This document shows positions 35,478 through 44,681 of a stretch of 64,000 nucleotides of DNA, in pieces. Every line of letters starts with the position of its first letter. Within the stretch, counting starts at the first letter, position 1. This stretch comes from Vibrio atypicus (GTDB lineage: Bacteria; Pseudomonadota; Gammaproteobacteria; Enterobacterales; Vibrionaceae), in assembly GCF_009811315.1 (NCBI RefSeq), contig NZ_BLID01000012.1, forward strand, positions 32,274 to 96,273. Reading direction: 5' to 3'. The notes below the pieces were generated by a model, which ran no database searches, was not told where the DNA came from, and saw nothing but the letters and a program-made list of their open reading frames with translations. Made by a program: the position numbers and the translations under genes.

Positions 35478-35612
35478 ATGAAACGCACTTTTCAACCTTC
35501 AGTTCTAAAGCGCAAGCGTACTCACGGTTTCCGTGCACGTATGGCTACAAAGAACGGTCGTGCAACAATCAACGCACGTCGCGCTAAAGGCCGTAAGCGT
35601 CTTTCTAAGTAA
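35478..35612 (+). CDS. rpmH: 50S ribosomal protein L34
   Basis: A 44-residue, highly basic ribosomal protein starting MKRTFQPSVLKRKRTHGFRA, identical in design to bacterial L34. It is preceded by GTAAAGGT as ribosome site and a strong promoter. rnpA follows after 12 bases. The gene is too short for standard frame cut-offs, yet the residue pattern and the rpmH-rnpA-yidD-yidC order make it certain. Confidence 0.98.
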   Translation: MKRTFQPSVLKRKRTHGFRARMATKNGRATINARRAKGRKRLSK

Positions 35613-35624
35613 TCTTCGATTATT

Positions 35625-35981
35625 TTGAATACGTACGCGTTCAATCGGGAGTTACGTTTGTTAACTCCCGAGCATTATCAAAATGTCTTCCAGCAAGCTC
35701 ATCGAGCTGGCTCACCTCATTTCACCATCATTGCTCGTAAAAATAGTCTACCTCACCCTCGACTAGGTCTAGCCGTTCCAAAGAAACAGATTAAAACCGC
35801 TGTTGGTCGCAATCGTTTTAAACGTCTGGCTCGTGAAAGCTTTCGTAACAATCAACATCAACTTGCACACAAAGATTATGTTGTTATTGCTAAGAAAAGC
35901 GCGCAAGATTTAAGCAATGACGAAATTTTCAAATTGTTTGATAAATTATGGCAGCGCCTGTCTCGCCCCTCTCGCGGATAG
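35625..35981 (+). CDS. rnpA: Ribonuclease P protein component
   Basis: A 118-residue basic protein that binds RnpB RNA and helps 5' maturation of tRNAs. The family core is visible: FNRELRLLTPEHYQNVFQQ at the start and the RNR box VGRNRFKRLARESFR (near 62-76). The start appears to be a rare TTG at 35625, the only initiator giving full N-terminal homology; weak initiation may keep RnpA low relative to L34. Its end overlaps yidD by 34 bases. Confidence 0.94.
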   Translation: MNTYAFNRELRLLTPEHYQNVFQQAHRAGSPHFTIIARKNSLPHPRLGLAVPKKQIKTAVGRNRFKRLARESFRNNQHQLAHKDYVVIAKKSAQDLSNDEIFKLFDKLWQRLSRPSRG

Positions 35982-36211
35982 CGATCGGTTTAGTCCGACT
36001 TTATAAAGGCTTTATAAGTCCACTTCTTGGACCTCGTTGTCGTTTTTCTCCAACCTGCTCTACTTATGCCATAGAAGCGTTGAAAGCTCACGGTTTTGTA
36101 AAAGGGTGTTGGTTATCAAGCAAACGTCTATTAAAATGCAACCCTTTAAATAGCAAGGGTTGGACTTACGACCCCGTTCCACCAGTCCAAAAACAAGACA
36201 GAGACAATTAA
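35948..36211 (+). CDS. yidD: Membrane protein insertion efficiency factor YidD
   Basis: An 87-residue protein with a membrane-associated amphipathic N-terminus and the conserved cysteine-rich core GPRCRFSPTCSTYAIEAL followed by LKCNPL. It aids YidC-dependent insertion of inner-membrane proteins. It starts inside rnpA (34-base overlap in another frame) and ends 2 bases before yidC, a standard gammaproteobacterial arrangement that implies coupled translation. Confidence 0.94.
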   Translation: MAAPVSPLSRIAIGLVRLYKGFISPLLGPRCRFSPTCSTYAIEALKAHGFVKGCWLSSKRLLKCNPLNSKGWTYDPVPPVQKQDRDN

Positions 36212-36213
36212 CG

Positions 36214-37836
36214 ATGGATTCTCAACGTAATATCCTGTTAATCGCGCTAGCACTGGTTTCTTTCCTATTGTTCCAACAATGGCAAGTTGCAAAGAACCCT
36301 ACGCCTCAGCCGGTTGAGCAGGCTCAATCAAGCAGTACTCTACCTGCACCATCATTTGCTGACGAGCTAGATCCAGCTCCTGCGCAGCAATCTTCGGCCA
36401 AAACGATTACCGTGACCACAGATGCATTGACTCTATCGATTGATACGGTTGGTGGTGATGTGATTCATGCTGATCTAAACCAATACTCGGCGGAACTAGA
36501 CTCAGCTGACTCTTTCGTTCTTCTTAAGAATGAACCTGGTCACCAGTTTATTGCTCAAAGTGGCCTAGTCGGTCCTCAAGGCATTGACTTAAGCAGCACA
36601 AATCGCCCAGCTTACTCTGTTTCTGCAGACAGCTTTACCCTAGCTGATGGTCAAGATGAACTTCGCGTTCCAATGACATTTGCAGCAAACGGCCTAGAGT
36701 ACACTAAGACATTTGTTCTTAAACGTGGTAGCTACGCTGTTGACGTTGAATACGATATTGTCAATAAATCAGGTAACAACGCGACATTTGGTATGTACGC
36801 TCACCTACGTCAAAACCTATTAGACGCTGGTGGTAGCATTACAATGCCAACATATCGTGGTGGTGCATACTCAACAGAAGATACTCGTTACAAGAAGTAC
36901 AGCTTCGAAGATATGCAAGATCGCAACTTGTCTCTAAACCTTCCTGATGGTCAAGGTTGGGCTGCGATGATCCAACACTACTTCGCTTCTGCGTGGATCC
37001 CACGTAACGAGCCAGGTACAAATGTTTACACACGTGTTATCGGCAACCTAGGCGATATCGGTGTGCGCATGCCAAACAAAACTATTGCTGATGGCGATAG
37101 CGCTCAATACAAAGCGACACTATGGGTAGGTCCAAAACTTCAAGACCAAATGGCTGAAGTAGCACCAAACCTAGACCTAGTAGTGGATTACGGCTGGTTA
37201 TGGTTCATTGCGAAACCACTTCACTCACTGCTTTCATTCATCCAAAGCTTCGTGGGTAACTGGGGTGTGGCAATCATCTGTCTAACCTTCATCGTTCGTG
37301 GTGCTATGTACCCACTAACTAAAGCGCAATACACCTCTATGGCAAAAATGCGCATGCTTCAGCCTAAGCTACAAGCAATGCGTGAGCGTATCGGCGATGA
37401 CCGTCAACGCATGAGCCAAGAGATGATGGAACTGTACAAGAAAGAGAAAGTGAACCCACTTGGTGGCTGTTTACCTCTTATCCTACAGATGCCAATTTTC
37501 ATCGCGCTATACTGGGCACTAATGGAATCGGTTGAGCTTCGTCACTCACCATTCTTCGGTTGGATTCATGACCTTTCGGCGCAAGACCCTTACTACATCT
37601 TGCCACTACTGATGGGTGCTTCAATGTTCCTAATCCAGAAGATGAGCCCAACGACAGTAACGGATCCAATGCAGCAGAAGATCATGACCTTTATGCCGGT
37701 TATGTTTACATTCTTCTTCTTGTTCTTCCCGTCAGGTTTGGTTCTTTACTGGCTAGTATCGAACATCGTGACACTTATCCAGCAAACGCTAATTTACAAA
37801 GCACTGGAGAAGAAAGGCTTACATACTAAATCGTAA
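36214..37836 (+). CDS. yidC: Membrane protein insertase YidC
   Basis: A 540-residue inner-membrane insertase acting alone or with SecYEG. An N-terminal anchor (MDSQRNILLIALALVSFLLF) precedes a large periplasmic beta-sandwich (about 60-340), then the five-helix core with the cytoplasmic hairpin (KMRMLQPKLQAMRERIGDD) and conserved GGCLPLILQMPIFIALYWAL. The open frame begins earlier at 36160, but the ATG at 36214 is the family start. It ends with KKGLHTKS, a basic tail. Terminator follows. Confidence 0.97.
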   Translation: MDSQRNILLIALALVSFLLFQQWQVAKNPTPQPVEQAQSSSTLPAPSFADELDPAPAQQSSAKTITVTTDALTLSIDTVGGDVIHADLNQYSAELDSADSFVLLKNEPGHQFIAQSGLVGPQGIDLSSTNRPAYSVSADSFTLADGQDELRVPMTFAANGLEYTKTFVLKRGSYAVDVEYDIVNKSGNNATFGMYAHLRQNLLDAGGSITMPTYRGGAYSTEDTRYKKYSFEDMQDRNLSLNLPDGQGWAAMIQHYFASAWIPRNEPGTNVYTRVIGNLGDIGVRMPNKTIADGDSAQYKATLWVGPKLQDQMAEVAPNLDLVVDYGWLWFIAKPLHSLLSFIQSFVGNWGVAIICLTFIVRGAMYPLTKAQYTSMAKMRMLQPKLQAMRERIGDDRQRMSQEMMELYKKEKVNPLGGCLPLILQMPIFIALYWALMESVELRHSPFFGWIHDLSAQDPYYILPLLMGASMFLIQKMSPTTVTDPMQQKIMTFMPVMFTFFFLFFPSGLVLYWLVSNIVTLIQQTLIYKALEKKGLHTKS

Positions 37837-37855
37837 GTAAGTGGAAATATCAGAG

Positions 37856-37882
37856 AAAGGCGGCCAAAAGGTCGCCTTTTTT
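37856..37882 (+). terminator. Terminator after yidC
   Basis: Stem AAAGGCGGCC / GGTCGCCTTT (one G-T pair), loop AAAA, followed by a T-run. Confidence 0.88.
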
Positions 37883-37954
37883 ATTTGGGGTGATTACAAT
37901 TCACCTCAGTACTTATTTGCCTCTATATGGCACCGAGAATAAACAGGCACCACT

Positions 37955-39316
37955 ATGACAACTGATACCATTGTTGCTCAAGCTACCGCGCCCGGCCGTG
38001 GTGGCGTCGGCATTATCCGTGTTTCTGGCCCCCTAGCAGCTAAAGTAGCGCTGGAAGTGACTGGGAAAGAACTGCGTCCACGTTACGCAGAATATCTCCC
38101 GTTTACCGCACAAGACGGCACCGAGTTAGACCAAGGTATCGCGCTCTACTTCCCGAACCCACACTCATTTACTGGGGAAGATGTTCTCGAGCTGCAAGGT
38201 CATGGCGGCCCAGTAGTCATGGATATGCTGATCAAGCGTATTCTACAAATCTCCGGTATTCGCACCGCAAGACCGGGTGAATTCTCTGAACGAGCATTTC
38301 TCAACGACAAGCTCGACCTAGCCCAAGCTGAAGCCATTGCTGACTTAATTGACGCTAGCTCAGAAGAAGCAGCTAAGTCAGCCCTAAAATCTCTGCAAGG
38401 TGCTTTCTCAGAGCGAATCCATACGCTAGTGGAGTCATTAATTCACCTACGTATTTACGTTGAAGCTGCGATCGACTTCCCAGAGGAAGAGATCGACTTT
38501 CTAGCCGATGGCAAAGTATCTGCCGACCTACAAGCTATCATCGATAACTTGTCAGCCGTTCGCCAAGAAGCTAACCAAGGCGCCATCATGCGTGAAGGTA
38601 TGAAGGTTGTTATCGCAGGTCGTCCAAATGCCGGTAAATCAAGTCTACTCAATGCACTCTCGGGTAAAGACAGCGCAATTGTGACGGATATTGCGGGTAC
38701 CACTCGCGATGTGCTACGTGAACACATCCATATTGATGGTATGCCGCTGCATATCATTGATACCGCGGGCCTGCGTGATGCGTCGGATGAAGTTGAGAAA
38801 ATAGGCATTGAACGTGCGTGGGACGAAATCGCTCAAGCAGATCGCGTTCTATTTATGGTCGATGGCACAACGACAACAGCAACGGATCCGAAAGAAATTT
38901 GGCCTGACTTTGTAGATCGTCTGCCAGAAAGCATTGGCATGACGGTGATCCGCAATAAAGCGGATCAAACCGGTGAAGATCTGGGGATTTGCCACGTTAA
39001 TGATCCAACCTTAATTCGCCTATCTGCCAAAACTGGTGAAGGTGTCGAGGCTCTTCGCACCCACTTAAAGGAGTGTATGGGCTTTGCCGGTGGTAATGAA
39101 GGCGGCTTTATGGCGCGTCGACGTCACCTAGAAGCGTTAGAAAGTGCTTCTGAGCATCTCGATATTGGCCAGCAGCAACTTGAAGGCTATATGGCGGGAG
39201 AGATTCTGGCAGAAGAACTGCGCATTGCCCAGCAACATTTAAGCGAAATCACCGGTGAATTCAGCTCAGATGACTTGCTGGGCAGAATCTTCACTTCATT
39301 CTGTATCGGTAAATAA
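37955..39316 (+). CDS. mnmE: tRNA modification GTPase MnmE
   Basis: A 453-residue GTPase that, with MnmG, installs the 5-carboxymethylaminomethyl group at the wobble uridine of several tRNAs. N-terminal tetrahydrofolate-binding domain (TIVAQATAPGRGGVGIIRVS), helical domain, inserted G domain with G1 GRPNAGKSSLLNAL (near 223), DIAGTTRD and DTAGLR, and the C-terminal catalytic CIGK. Its partner mnmG lies just beyond oriC. Terminator follows immediately. Confidence 0.97.
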   Translation: MTTDTIVAQATAPGRGGVGIIRVSGPLAAKVALEVTGKELRPRYAEYLPFTAQDGTELDQGIALYFPNPHSFTGEDVLELQGHGGPVVMDMLIKRILQISGIRTARPGEFSERAFLNDKLDLAQAEAIADLIDASSEEAAKSALKSLQGAFSERIHTLVESLIHLRIYVEAAIDFPEEEIDFLADGKVSADLQAIIDNLSAVRQEANQGAIMREGMKVVIAGRPNAGKSSLLNALSGKDSAIVTDIAGTTRDVLREHIHIDGMPLHIIDTAGLRDASDEVEKIGIERAWDEIAQADRVLFMVDGTTTTATDPKEIWPDFVDRLPESIGMTVIRNKADQTGEDLGICHVNDPTLIRLSAKTGEGVEALRTHLKECMGFAGGNEGGFMARRRHLEALESASEHLDIGQQQLEGYMAGEILAEELRIAQQHLSEITGEFSSDDLLGRIFTSFCIGK

Positions 39317-39326
39317 CCTTTTTGAT

Positions 39327-39354
39327 GTGCGACCCATTGGTCGCACTTCTTTTA
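39327..39354 (+). terminator. Terminator after mnmE
   Basis: Perfect 8-bp stem GTGCGACC catt GGTCGCAC (39327-39346) followed by TTCTTTT. It is immediately followed by a DnaA-box-like TTATCCAAA (39352-39360) upstream of mioC. Confidence 0.85.
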
Positions 39355-39369
39355 TCCAAAGGACACATA

Positions 39370-39804
39370 ATGATTCATATAATAACAGGCAGTACCTTAG
39401 GTGGCGCGGAATACGTCGGTGATCACCTTAGTGATTTATTAATTGAAAAAGGCTTTGAGACCAGTATTCACAACCAACCAAGCTTGAGTGAGATTGAAGC
39501 CAGTGGTACTTGGCTCATCATCACTTCAACTCATGGAGCTGGAGAGTACCCAGATAATATCCAACCTTTTATCGCCGCAATACAAAACACTCCGCCCAAA
39601 ATGAGCGATGTTAAATTTGCTGTTATAGCCATTGGTGATTCGAGTTATGACACTTTTTGTGCTGCTGGCAAACACGCCTATGATCTATTGAAAGATATCG
39701 GTGCGACACCAGTGGCAGACTGTGTAACCATCGATGTATTGAGCCATGATGTTCCTGAAGATGCAGCTGAAGAGTGGCTAAATCAACATATCAATCGCTT
39801 CTAA
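39370..39804 (+). CDS. mioC: Flavodoxin-like protein MioC
   Basis: A 144-residue FMN-binding flavodoxin. The phosphate-binding loop is ITGSTLGGAEYV (near residue 5-16) and the flavin-contacting segments TSTHGAGEYPDN and IGDSSYDTFC follow. E. coli MioC supports biotin synthase as an electron carrier. The frame opens at 39322, but the ATG at 39370 after AAAGGA gives the family start. Transcription runs towards oriC, as in E. coli, where mioC transcription influences initiation. Confidence 0.93.
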   Translation: MIHIITGSTLGGAEYVGDHLSDLLIEKGFETSIHNQPSLSEIEASGTWLIITSTHGAGEYPDNIQPFIAAIQNTPPKMSDVKFAVIAIGDSSYDTFCAAGKHAYDLLKDIGATPVADCVTIDVLSHDVPEDAAEEWLNQHINRF

Positions 39805-39849
39805 GATCCCTCCCAGAGTCGCTCCGCGGCTCTGAATTTCTCTCATGTG

Positions 39850-40200
39850 AATAACTTTTCCTACCAAGCAATAAACTGTTTGCACAAAAAACAAACAAAC
39901 CGTCTGTGGATAAATAAGAGGAGATCCAGTGATTTTCCTATAGTTATCCAAATAACAACTTAGATCCATTTTTATGCCTGTGCATAACCACCCTTTTTGA
40001 TCCCAGTTAATCCTCACGCAGATCAAAGTATGATCACAGTTTTAGATCAACAAAAGATCCATGATCTTGTTGATCATTTTTCACTTATCCACAGAGATCG
40101 TCGATCCTAATAATAGATCTAATAAAAGATCATATAAAAGGATCTAATATACATAACACTCTTAAGCCTTTAGATGAAAAGTAGCAAAAGCGTTTTCACT
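39850..40200. other. oriC: Chromosomal replication origin oriC
   Basis: The mioC-mnmG gap carries two perfect DnaA boxes in opposite orientation, TGTGGATAA (39905-39913, R4-like) and TTATCCACA (40085-40093, R1-like), plus TTATCCAAA (39944-39952) and TGTGCATAA (39979-39987). There are 14 GATC Dam/SeqA sites between 39923 and 40144. An AT-rich unwinding region lies between the R1-like box and mnmG. Position, box orientation and spacing mirror E. coli oriC. Initiation here would send forks both ways. Confidence 0.97.
40107..40152. repeat. DNA unwinding element with three AT-rich 12-mers
   Basis: Three successive related units each beginning with GATC: GATCTAATAAAA (40116-40127), GATCATATAAAA (40128-40139) and GATCTAATATAC (40141-40152). 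They correspond to the L, M and R 13-mers of E. coli oriC where DnaA-ATP opens the strands. Confidence 0.88.
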
Positions 40201-40269
40201 CACTATGAAAGAAGGTAGAATAACGCTCTTTTATTTTCTATAGCTTGATTGAATACCTGAGGTCAGTTC

Positions 40270-42165
40270 ATGCTCTATCACGAAAACTTTGACGTCATTG
40301 TTGTTGGTGGCGGTCACGCAGGAACGGAAGCCGCACTCGCATCTGCGCGTACAGGACAGAAAACTCTGTTGCTTACGCATAACATTGATACATTAGGTCA
40401 GATGTCTTGTAACCCCGCGATCGGTGGTATTGGTAAAGGCCACTTAGTGAAAGAAGTGGACGCTATGGGCGGTTTAATGGCTCAAGCGATCGATCATGCT
40501 GGTATTCAATTCCGTACACTTAACGCATCTAAAGGACCAGCAGTACGAGCCACTAGAGCTCAAGCTGACCGTGCCCTTTATAAAGCGTTTGTTCGCAATA
40601 TTCTTGAGAACACACCGAACCTGACGCTATTCCAACAATCTGTTGATGATTTGATCGTAGAACAAGATCAAGTAGTGGGTGTGGTGACTCAAATGGGTCT
40701 TAAATTCCACGCAAAAGCGGTGGTTTTAACCGTAGGCACTTTCTTAGGTGGAAAGATCCATATTGGTATGGAAAGCTCATCTGGTGGTCGAGCAGGTGAT
40801 CCACCATCGATCGCTCTAGCGGATCGCTTACGTGAGTTACCTTTCCGTGTGGATCGATTAAAAACGGGTACACCACCACGTATCGACGCTCGCAGTGTCG
40901 ATTTTTCTGTACTGGAAGCACAACATGGTGACAATCCAACTCCTGTGTTCTCTTTCATGGGGGAGCGTTCTCAGCAGCCACGTCAAATACCATGCTTTAT
41001 TACACATACCAATGAGCAAACGCACGATGTTATTCGCAATAACCTAGATCGCAGCCCTATGTATGCTGGTGTAATCGAAGGTATTGGCCCACGTTACTGT
41101 CCTTCCATTGAAGACAAAGTAATGCGCTTTGCTGACAAAAACAGTCACCAAATTTTCATTGAGCCTGAAGGCTTAACAACGCACGAGCTATACCCGAACG
41201 GTATTTCCACCAGCTTGCCTTTTGATGTTCAGGTTCAAATTGTGCGCTCTATGAAAGGTTTTGAAAACGCACATATCGTTCGACCTGGTTATGCTATCGA
41301 ATATGATTTCTTTGATCCTAGAGATTTAAAACAGACCTACGAAACCAAGTTTATTAACGGTCTGTTCTTTGCTGGTCAAATTAACGGTACAACAGGTTAC
41401 GAAGAAGCAGCAGCACAAGGTTTAATGGCTGGTCTGAATGCGAGCTTATACAGCCAAGATAAAGAAGGCTGGAGTCCTCGTCGTGACCAAGCGTACATGG
41501 GCGTGTTAATTGATGACTTGTCGACCATGGGTACCAAAGAACCGTACCGCATGTTCACTTCTCGTGCCGAATATCGTTTGTTGCTTCGTGAAGACAATGC
41601 CGATTTGCGTTTAACGGAGAAAGCACGTGAGCTTGGTTTGGTCGATGATGCACGCTGGGCTCGCTTTAACCAAAAAGTTGAGAATATGGAAACTGAGCGT
41701 CAACGCCTTGCTGCAACGTGGATGAATCCAAAGTCAGAAGGGATTGATGATCTTAACCAATTATTGAAAAGCCCGATGATCCGTGAAGCAAGTGGTGAAG
41801 ATCTTTTGCGTCGCCCGGAAATGACTTATGCGCAATTGACTGAACTTGAAGCGTTTGCTCCTGCAATGGATGATCAACAAGCCGCTGAGCAAGTTGAAAT
41901 TCAAGTGAAATACGAAGGTTATATTAAGCGTCAACAAGATGAGATTGAGAAGTCTCTACGTCATGAAAACACTAAGTTACCTGTTGAGCTTGATTATGCA
42001 GATGTAAAAGGGCTATCAAACGAAGTGATCTTGAAATTGAATGAGGCGAAACCAGAATCAATTGGTATTGCTTCTCGAATTTCAGGTATTACACCAGCGG
42101 CGATTTCTATTTTGCTTGTACATTTGAAAAAACACGGAATTTTAAAAAAAGGTGAGGACGCGTAA
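40270..42165 (+). CDS. mnmG: tRNA uridine-5-carboxymethylaminomethyl modification enzyme MnmG (GidA)
   Basis: A 631-residue FAD protein, partner of MnmE in wobble-uridine modification. The Rossmann motif VVGGGHAGTEAALASA is at residues 11-27. Family segments MSCNPAIGGIGKGHLVKE, the NADH-binding insert and the C-terminal MnmE/tRNA-binding helices (from about 550) are present. First gene right of oriC and co-directional with the rightward fork; rsmG begins directly after the stop. Confidence 0.97.
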   Translation: MLYHENFDVIVVGGGHAGTEAALASARTGQKTLLLTHNIDTLGQMSCNPAIGGIGKGHLVKEVDAMGGLMAQAIDHAGIQFRTLNASKGPAVRATRAQADRALYKAFVRNILENTPNLTLFQQSVDDLIVEQDQVVGVVTQMGLKFHAKAVVLTVGTFLGGKIHIGMESSSGGRAGDPPSIALADRLRELPFRVDRLKTGTPPRIDARSVDFSVLEAQHGDNPTPVFSFMGERSQQPRQIPCFITHTNEQTHDVIRNNLDRSPMYAGVIEGIGPRYCPSIEDKVMRFADKNSHQIFIEPEGLTTHELYPNGISTSLPFDVQVQIVRSMKGFENAHIVRPGYAIEYDFFDPRDLKQTYETKFINGLFFAGQINGTTGYEEAAAQGLMAGLNASLYSQDKEGWSPRRDQAYMGVLIDDLSTMGTKEPYRMFTSRAEYRLLLREDNADLRLTEKARELGLVDDARWARFNQKVENMETERQRLAATWMNPKSEGIDDLNQLLKSPMIREASGEDLLRRPEMTYAQLTELEAFAPAMDDQQAAEQVEIQVKYEGYIKRQQDEIEKSLRHENTKLPVELDYADVKGLSNEVILKLNEAKPESIGIASRISGITPAAISILLVHLKKHGILKKGEDA

Positions 42166-42798
42166 ATGAGTCAACTACGTTTAAAACTCGATGCGCTGAT
42201 TGCACAAACTGACCTTGAAGTTTCTGACCAGCAACGTGATTTGTTGGTTGGTTACGTCGAAATGCTCAATAAGTGGAATAAAGCGTACAACTTAACTTCA
42301 GTCCGCAATCCTGAAGAGATGCTGGTTAAGCATATTTTGGACAGCATCATTGTGAGCACCCACTTACAGGGTGAACGTTTTATCGATGTCGGAACTGGCC
42401 CGGGCTTACCGGGTATTCCATTAGCAATCATGTGCCCTGAGAAGCAGTTCTTTTTGCTAGATAGCTTGGGCAAACGAATTCGATTTATCAAACAAGCTCT
42501 GCATGAATTGAAAATTGAAAATGTGACGCCGATTCAAAGTCGCGTGGAAGAGTTCCAACCGGAAGAGAAATTTGATGCGGTCCTTAGCCGTGCCTTCGCT
42601 TCTATGGTAGATATGGTGAATTGGTGTCATCACTTACCAAAACCAGAAACAGGTTTGTTCCTTGCATTGAAAGGGCAATTACCACAGAGTGAGATTGAAG
42701 AATTACCTGAGTGGTGTTCTGTGACTGATGTCAAAGCTTTGAATGTTCCTGAGTTGGAAGGCGAGCGTCATCTAGTAATCTTATCGCGCAAGGAATAA
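42166..42798 (+). CDS. rsmG: 16S rRNA (guanine527-N7)-methyltransferase RsmG (GidB)
   Basis: A 210-residue SAM-dependent methyltransferase acting on G527 of 16S rRNA in the 530 loop; loss gives low-level streptomycin resistance. The SAM motif DVGTGPGLPGIPLA (near 72-85) and the downstream LSRAFASMVDMV are typical. It starts with no gap after mnmG and is 14 bases before parA. Confidence 0.96.
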   Translation: MSQLRLKLDALIAQTDLEVSDQQRDLLVGYVEMLNKWNKAYNLTSVRNPEEMLVKHILDSIIVSTHLQGERFIDVGTGPGLPGIPLAIMCPEKQFFLLDSLGKRIRFIKQALHELKIENVTPIQSRVEEFQPEEKFDAVLSRAFASMVDMVNWCHHLPKPETGLFLALKGQLPQSEIEELPEWCSVTDVKALNVPELEGERHLVILSRKE

Positions 42799-42812
42799 AA
42801 GCGAGGTCCATT

Positions 42813-43586
42813 GTGGGGAAAATCGTAGCAATCGCCAACCAGAAAGGCGGCGTTGGTAAAACAACAACATGCATTAACTTAGCTGCATCTATGGCTGCGA
42901 CTAAGCGTAAAGTCTTGGTGATTGATCTCGATCCGCAAGGAAATGCAACTATGGCTAGTGGTGTCGATAAATACCAAGTCGATGCCACGGCTTATGAACT
43001 GTTAGTTGAAGATGTTCCATTTGAAGAAGTCGTATGTCGAGAAACGTCTGGCAACTACGATTTGATCGCTGCGAACGGTGATGTCACTGCTGCAGAAATC
43101 AAGCTAATGGAAGTCTTTGCTCGTGAAGTTCGTTTGAAACACGCACTTGCGTCAGTTCGCGATAACTATGATTTCATCTTTATCGATTGTCCTCCCTCTC
43201 TAAACCTCCTTACAATCAACGCTATGGCCGCAGCTGATTCGGTCTTGGTTCCAATGCAGTGTGAGTACTTTGCATTAGAAGGTTTAACAGCGTTGATGGA
43301 TACAATTAGTAAGCTGGCAGCTGTGGTGAATGAAAACCTCAAGATTGAAGGGTTACTGCGTACTATGTATGACCCAAGAAATCGACTGTCCAACGAAGTT
43401 TCTGATCAACTCAAAAAGCACTTTGGCAGCAAAGTGTACCGCACCGTTATTCCTCGTAATGTTCGCTTAGCCGAAGCGCCCAGTCATGGTAAGCCTGCCA
43501 TGTACTACGACAAATACTCTGCAGGTGCAAAAGCATATCTGGCTCTGGCTGGTGAAATGCTTCGCCGCGAAGAAATCCCTGCATAA
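42813..43586 (+). CDS. parA: Chromosome partitioning ATPase ParA
   Basis: A 257-residue deviant Walker ATPase (NQKGGVGKTTTCINLA near 7-22, with the signature lysine), lacking an N-terminal DNA-binding extension, which marks the chromosomal class. It moves ParB-parS complexes; in V. cholerae ParA1 pulls the chromosome 1 origin towards the pole through HubP. The start is GTG at 42813 after a GCGAGG ribosome site. parB follows after 24 bases. Confidence 0.95.
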   Translation: MGKIVAIANQKGGVGKTTTCINLAASMAATKRKVLVIDLDPQGNATMASGVDKYQVDATAYELLVEDVPFEEVVCRETSGNYDLIAANGDVTAAEIKLMEVFAREVRLKHALASVRDNYDFIFIDCPPSLNLLTINAMAAADSVLVPMQCEYFALEGLTALMDTISKLAAVVNENLKIEGLLRTMYDPRNRLSNEVSDQLKKHFGSKVYRTVIPRNVRLAEAPSHGKPAMYYDKYSAGAKAYLALAGEMLRREEIPA

Positions 43587-43610
43587 ACCAACACAAAGGA
43601 ACTCCATCTC

Positions 43611-44492
43611 ATGTCTAAACGTGGTTTAGGTAAAGGGCTTGATGCTCTGCTTTCGACTAGTTCATTGGCTCGTGAAAAACAGCAAAGCGCTTTACACAGC
43701 CAGCAGTTGTCATCCGATGGTGAGTTGACCGATTTAAGCATTAACAGTCTTAAGCCAGGCGTTTATCAGCCGCGTAAAGAGATGGCGCCTGAAGCATTAG
43801 AAGAGTTGGCTGCGTCTATTGAGTCACAAGGTATTATTCAACCGATTGTGGTTCGCCAAGTTGAGCATGACAAATTTGAAATCATCGCCGGTGAACGTCG
43901 TTGGAGAGCTGCACGCAAAGCGGGCTTAAAGCAAGTCCCTTGTGTGATCAAAAATGTTGAAGATCGTGCAGCGATCGCTATGGCGCTGATCGAAAATATT
44001 CAGCGCGAAGATCTTAATGTGATCGAAGAAGCGAGTGCATTAGAGCGTTTGCAAGATGAATTTACGCTTACCCATCAGCAAGTAGCAGATGTGATTGGTA
44101 AGTCCCGAGCGGCAGTCAGTAACATATTACGTCTAAATCAGCTTGAAAATGATGTAAAGAGTTTGGTTTCAAACAATCAGCTTGATATGGGGCATGCTCG
44201 TGCTTTGCTAGCGCTCCAAGGTGATCAGCAGGTTGAAGTGGCAAATCATGTCGCCAGCAAGCAAATGACGGTTCGCCAGACAGAGCAATTTGTTAAAAAG
44301 TGTCTCCAACCAGTATCTGAGCCAGAAAATGTCGCTCAAGACACTGAGGTACAACAATTGTCACAAAAACTGAGCGTAATGCTTGGTGGTAAAGTTGCTA
44401 TTGTCCGTAATTCAAACGGAAAGTCTAAAGTGACGATTAGTCTTGATGAGCCTCACAAATTAGAGCAACTGATTGCCAAGCTCGAGAGCTAA
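43611..44492 (+). CDS. parB: Chromosome partitioning protein ParB
   Basis: A 293-residue CTPase and DNA-binding protein that loads at parS and spreads. The N-terminal ParA-contact tail (MSKRGLGKGLDALLS), the CTP-binding GERRWRAARKAGL box (near 102), the helix-turn-helix THQQVADVIGKSRAAVSNIL (near 160-180) and a C-terminal dimer domain are present. Codon use is less biased than in the atp genes that follow. A 189-base gap with the atp promoter separates it from atpI. Confidence 0.95.
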   Translation: MSKRGLGKGLDALLSTSSLAREKQQSALHSQQLSSDGELTDLSINSLKPGVYQPRKEMAPEALEELAASIESQGIIQPIVVRQVEHDKFEIIAGERRWRAARKAGLKQVPCVIKNVEDRAAIAMALIENIQREDLNVIEEASALERLQDEFTLTHQQVADVIGKSRAAVSNILRLNQLENDVKSLVSNNQLDMGHARALLALQGDQQVEVANHVASKQMTVRQTEQFVKKCLQPVSEPENVAQDTEVQQLSQKLSVMLGGKVAIVRNSNGKSKVTISLDEPHKLEQLIAKLES

Positions 44493-44589
44493 ATGAGATA
44501 ATTGATCTCAATCAATTATGTAAAAAACTATTTTTTGTGCGAAAGTTGTCGGTTTGTAAACAAAATTGTAACTTTTTGCGGTGTTTTAA

Positions 44590-44617
44590 TTGCATTCAGG
44601 TGCACTGACCGTATAAT
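44590..44617 (+). promoter_or_regulatory. Sigma-70 promoter of the atp operon
   Basis: TTGCAT (44590-44595), 16-base spacer, perfect TATAAT (44612-44617), 65 bases upstream of atpI and preceded by an AT-rich stretch. Confidence 0.7.
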
Positions 44618-44681
44618 TTTCGCCAATTTCCCAGCACAGAGTGAAGTCGTGCAAAGTGGATATTACTAGAGGTACGAATAC

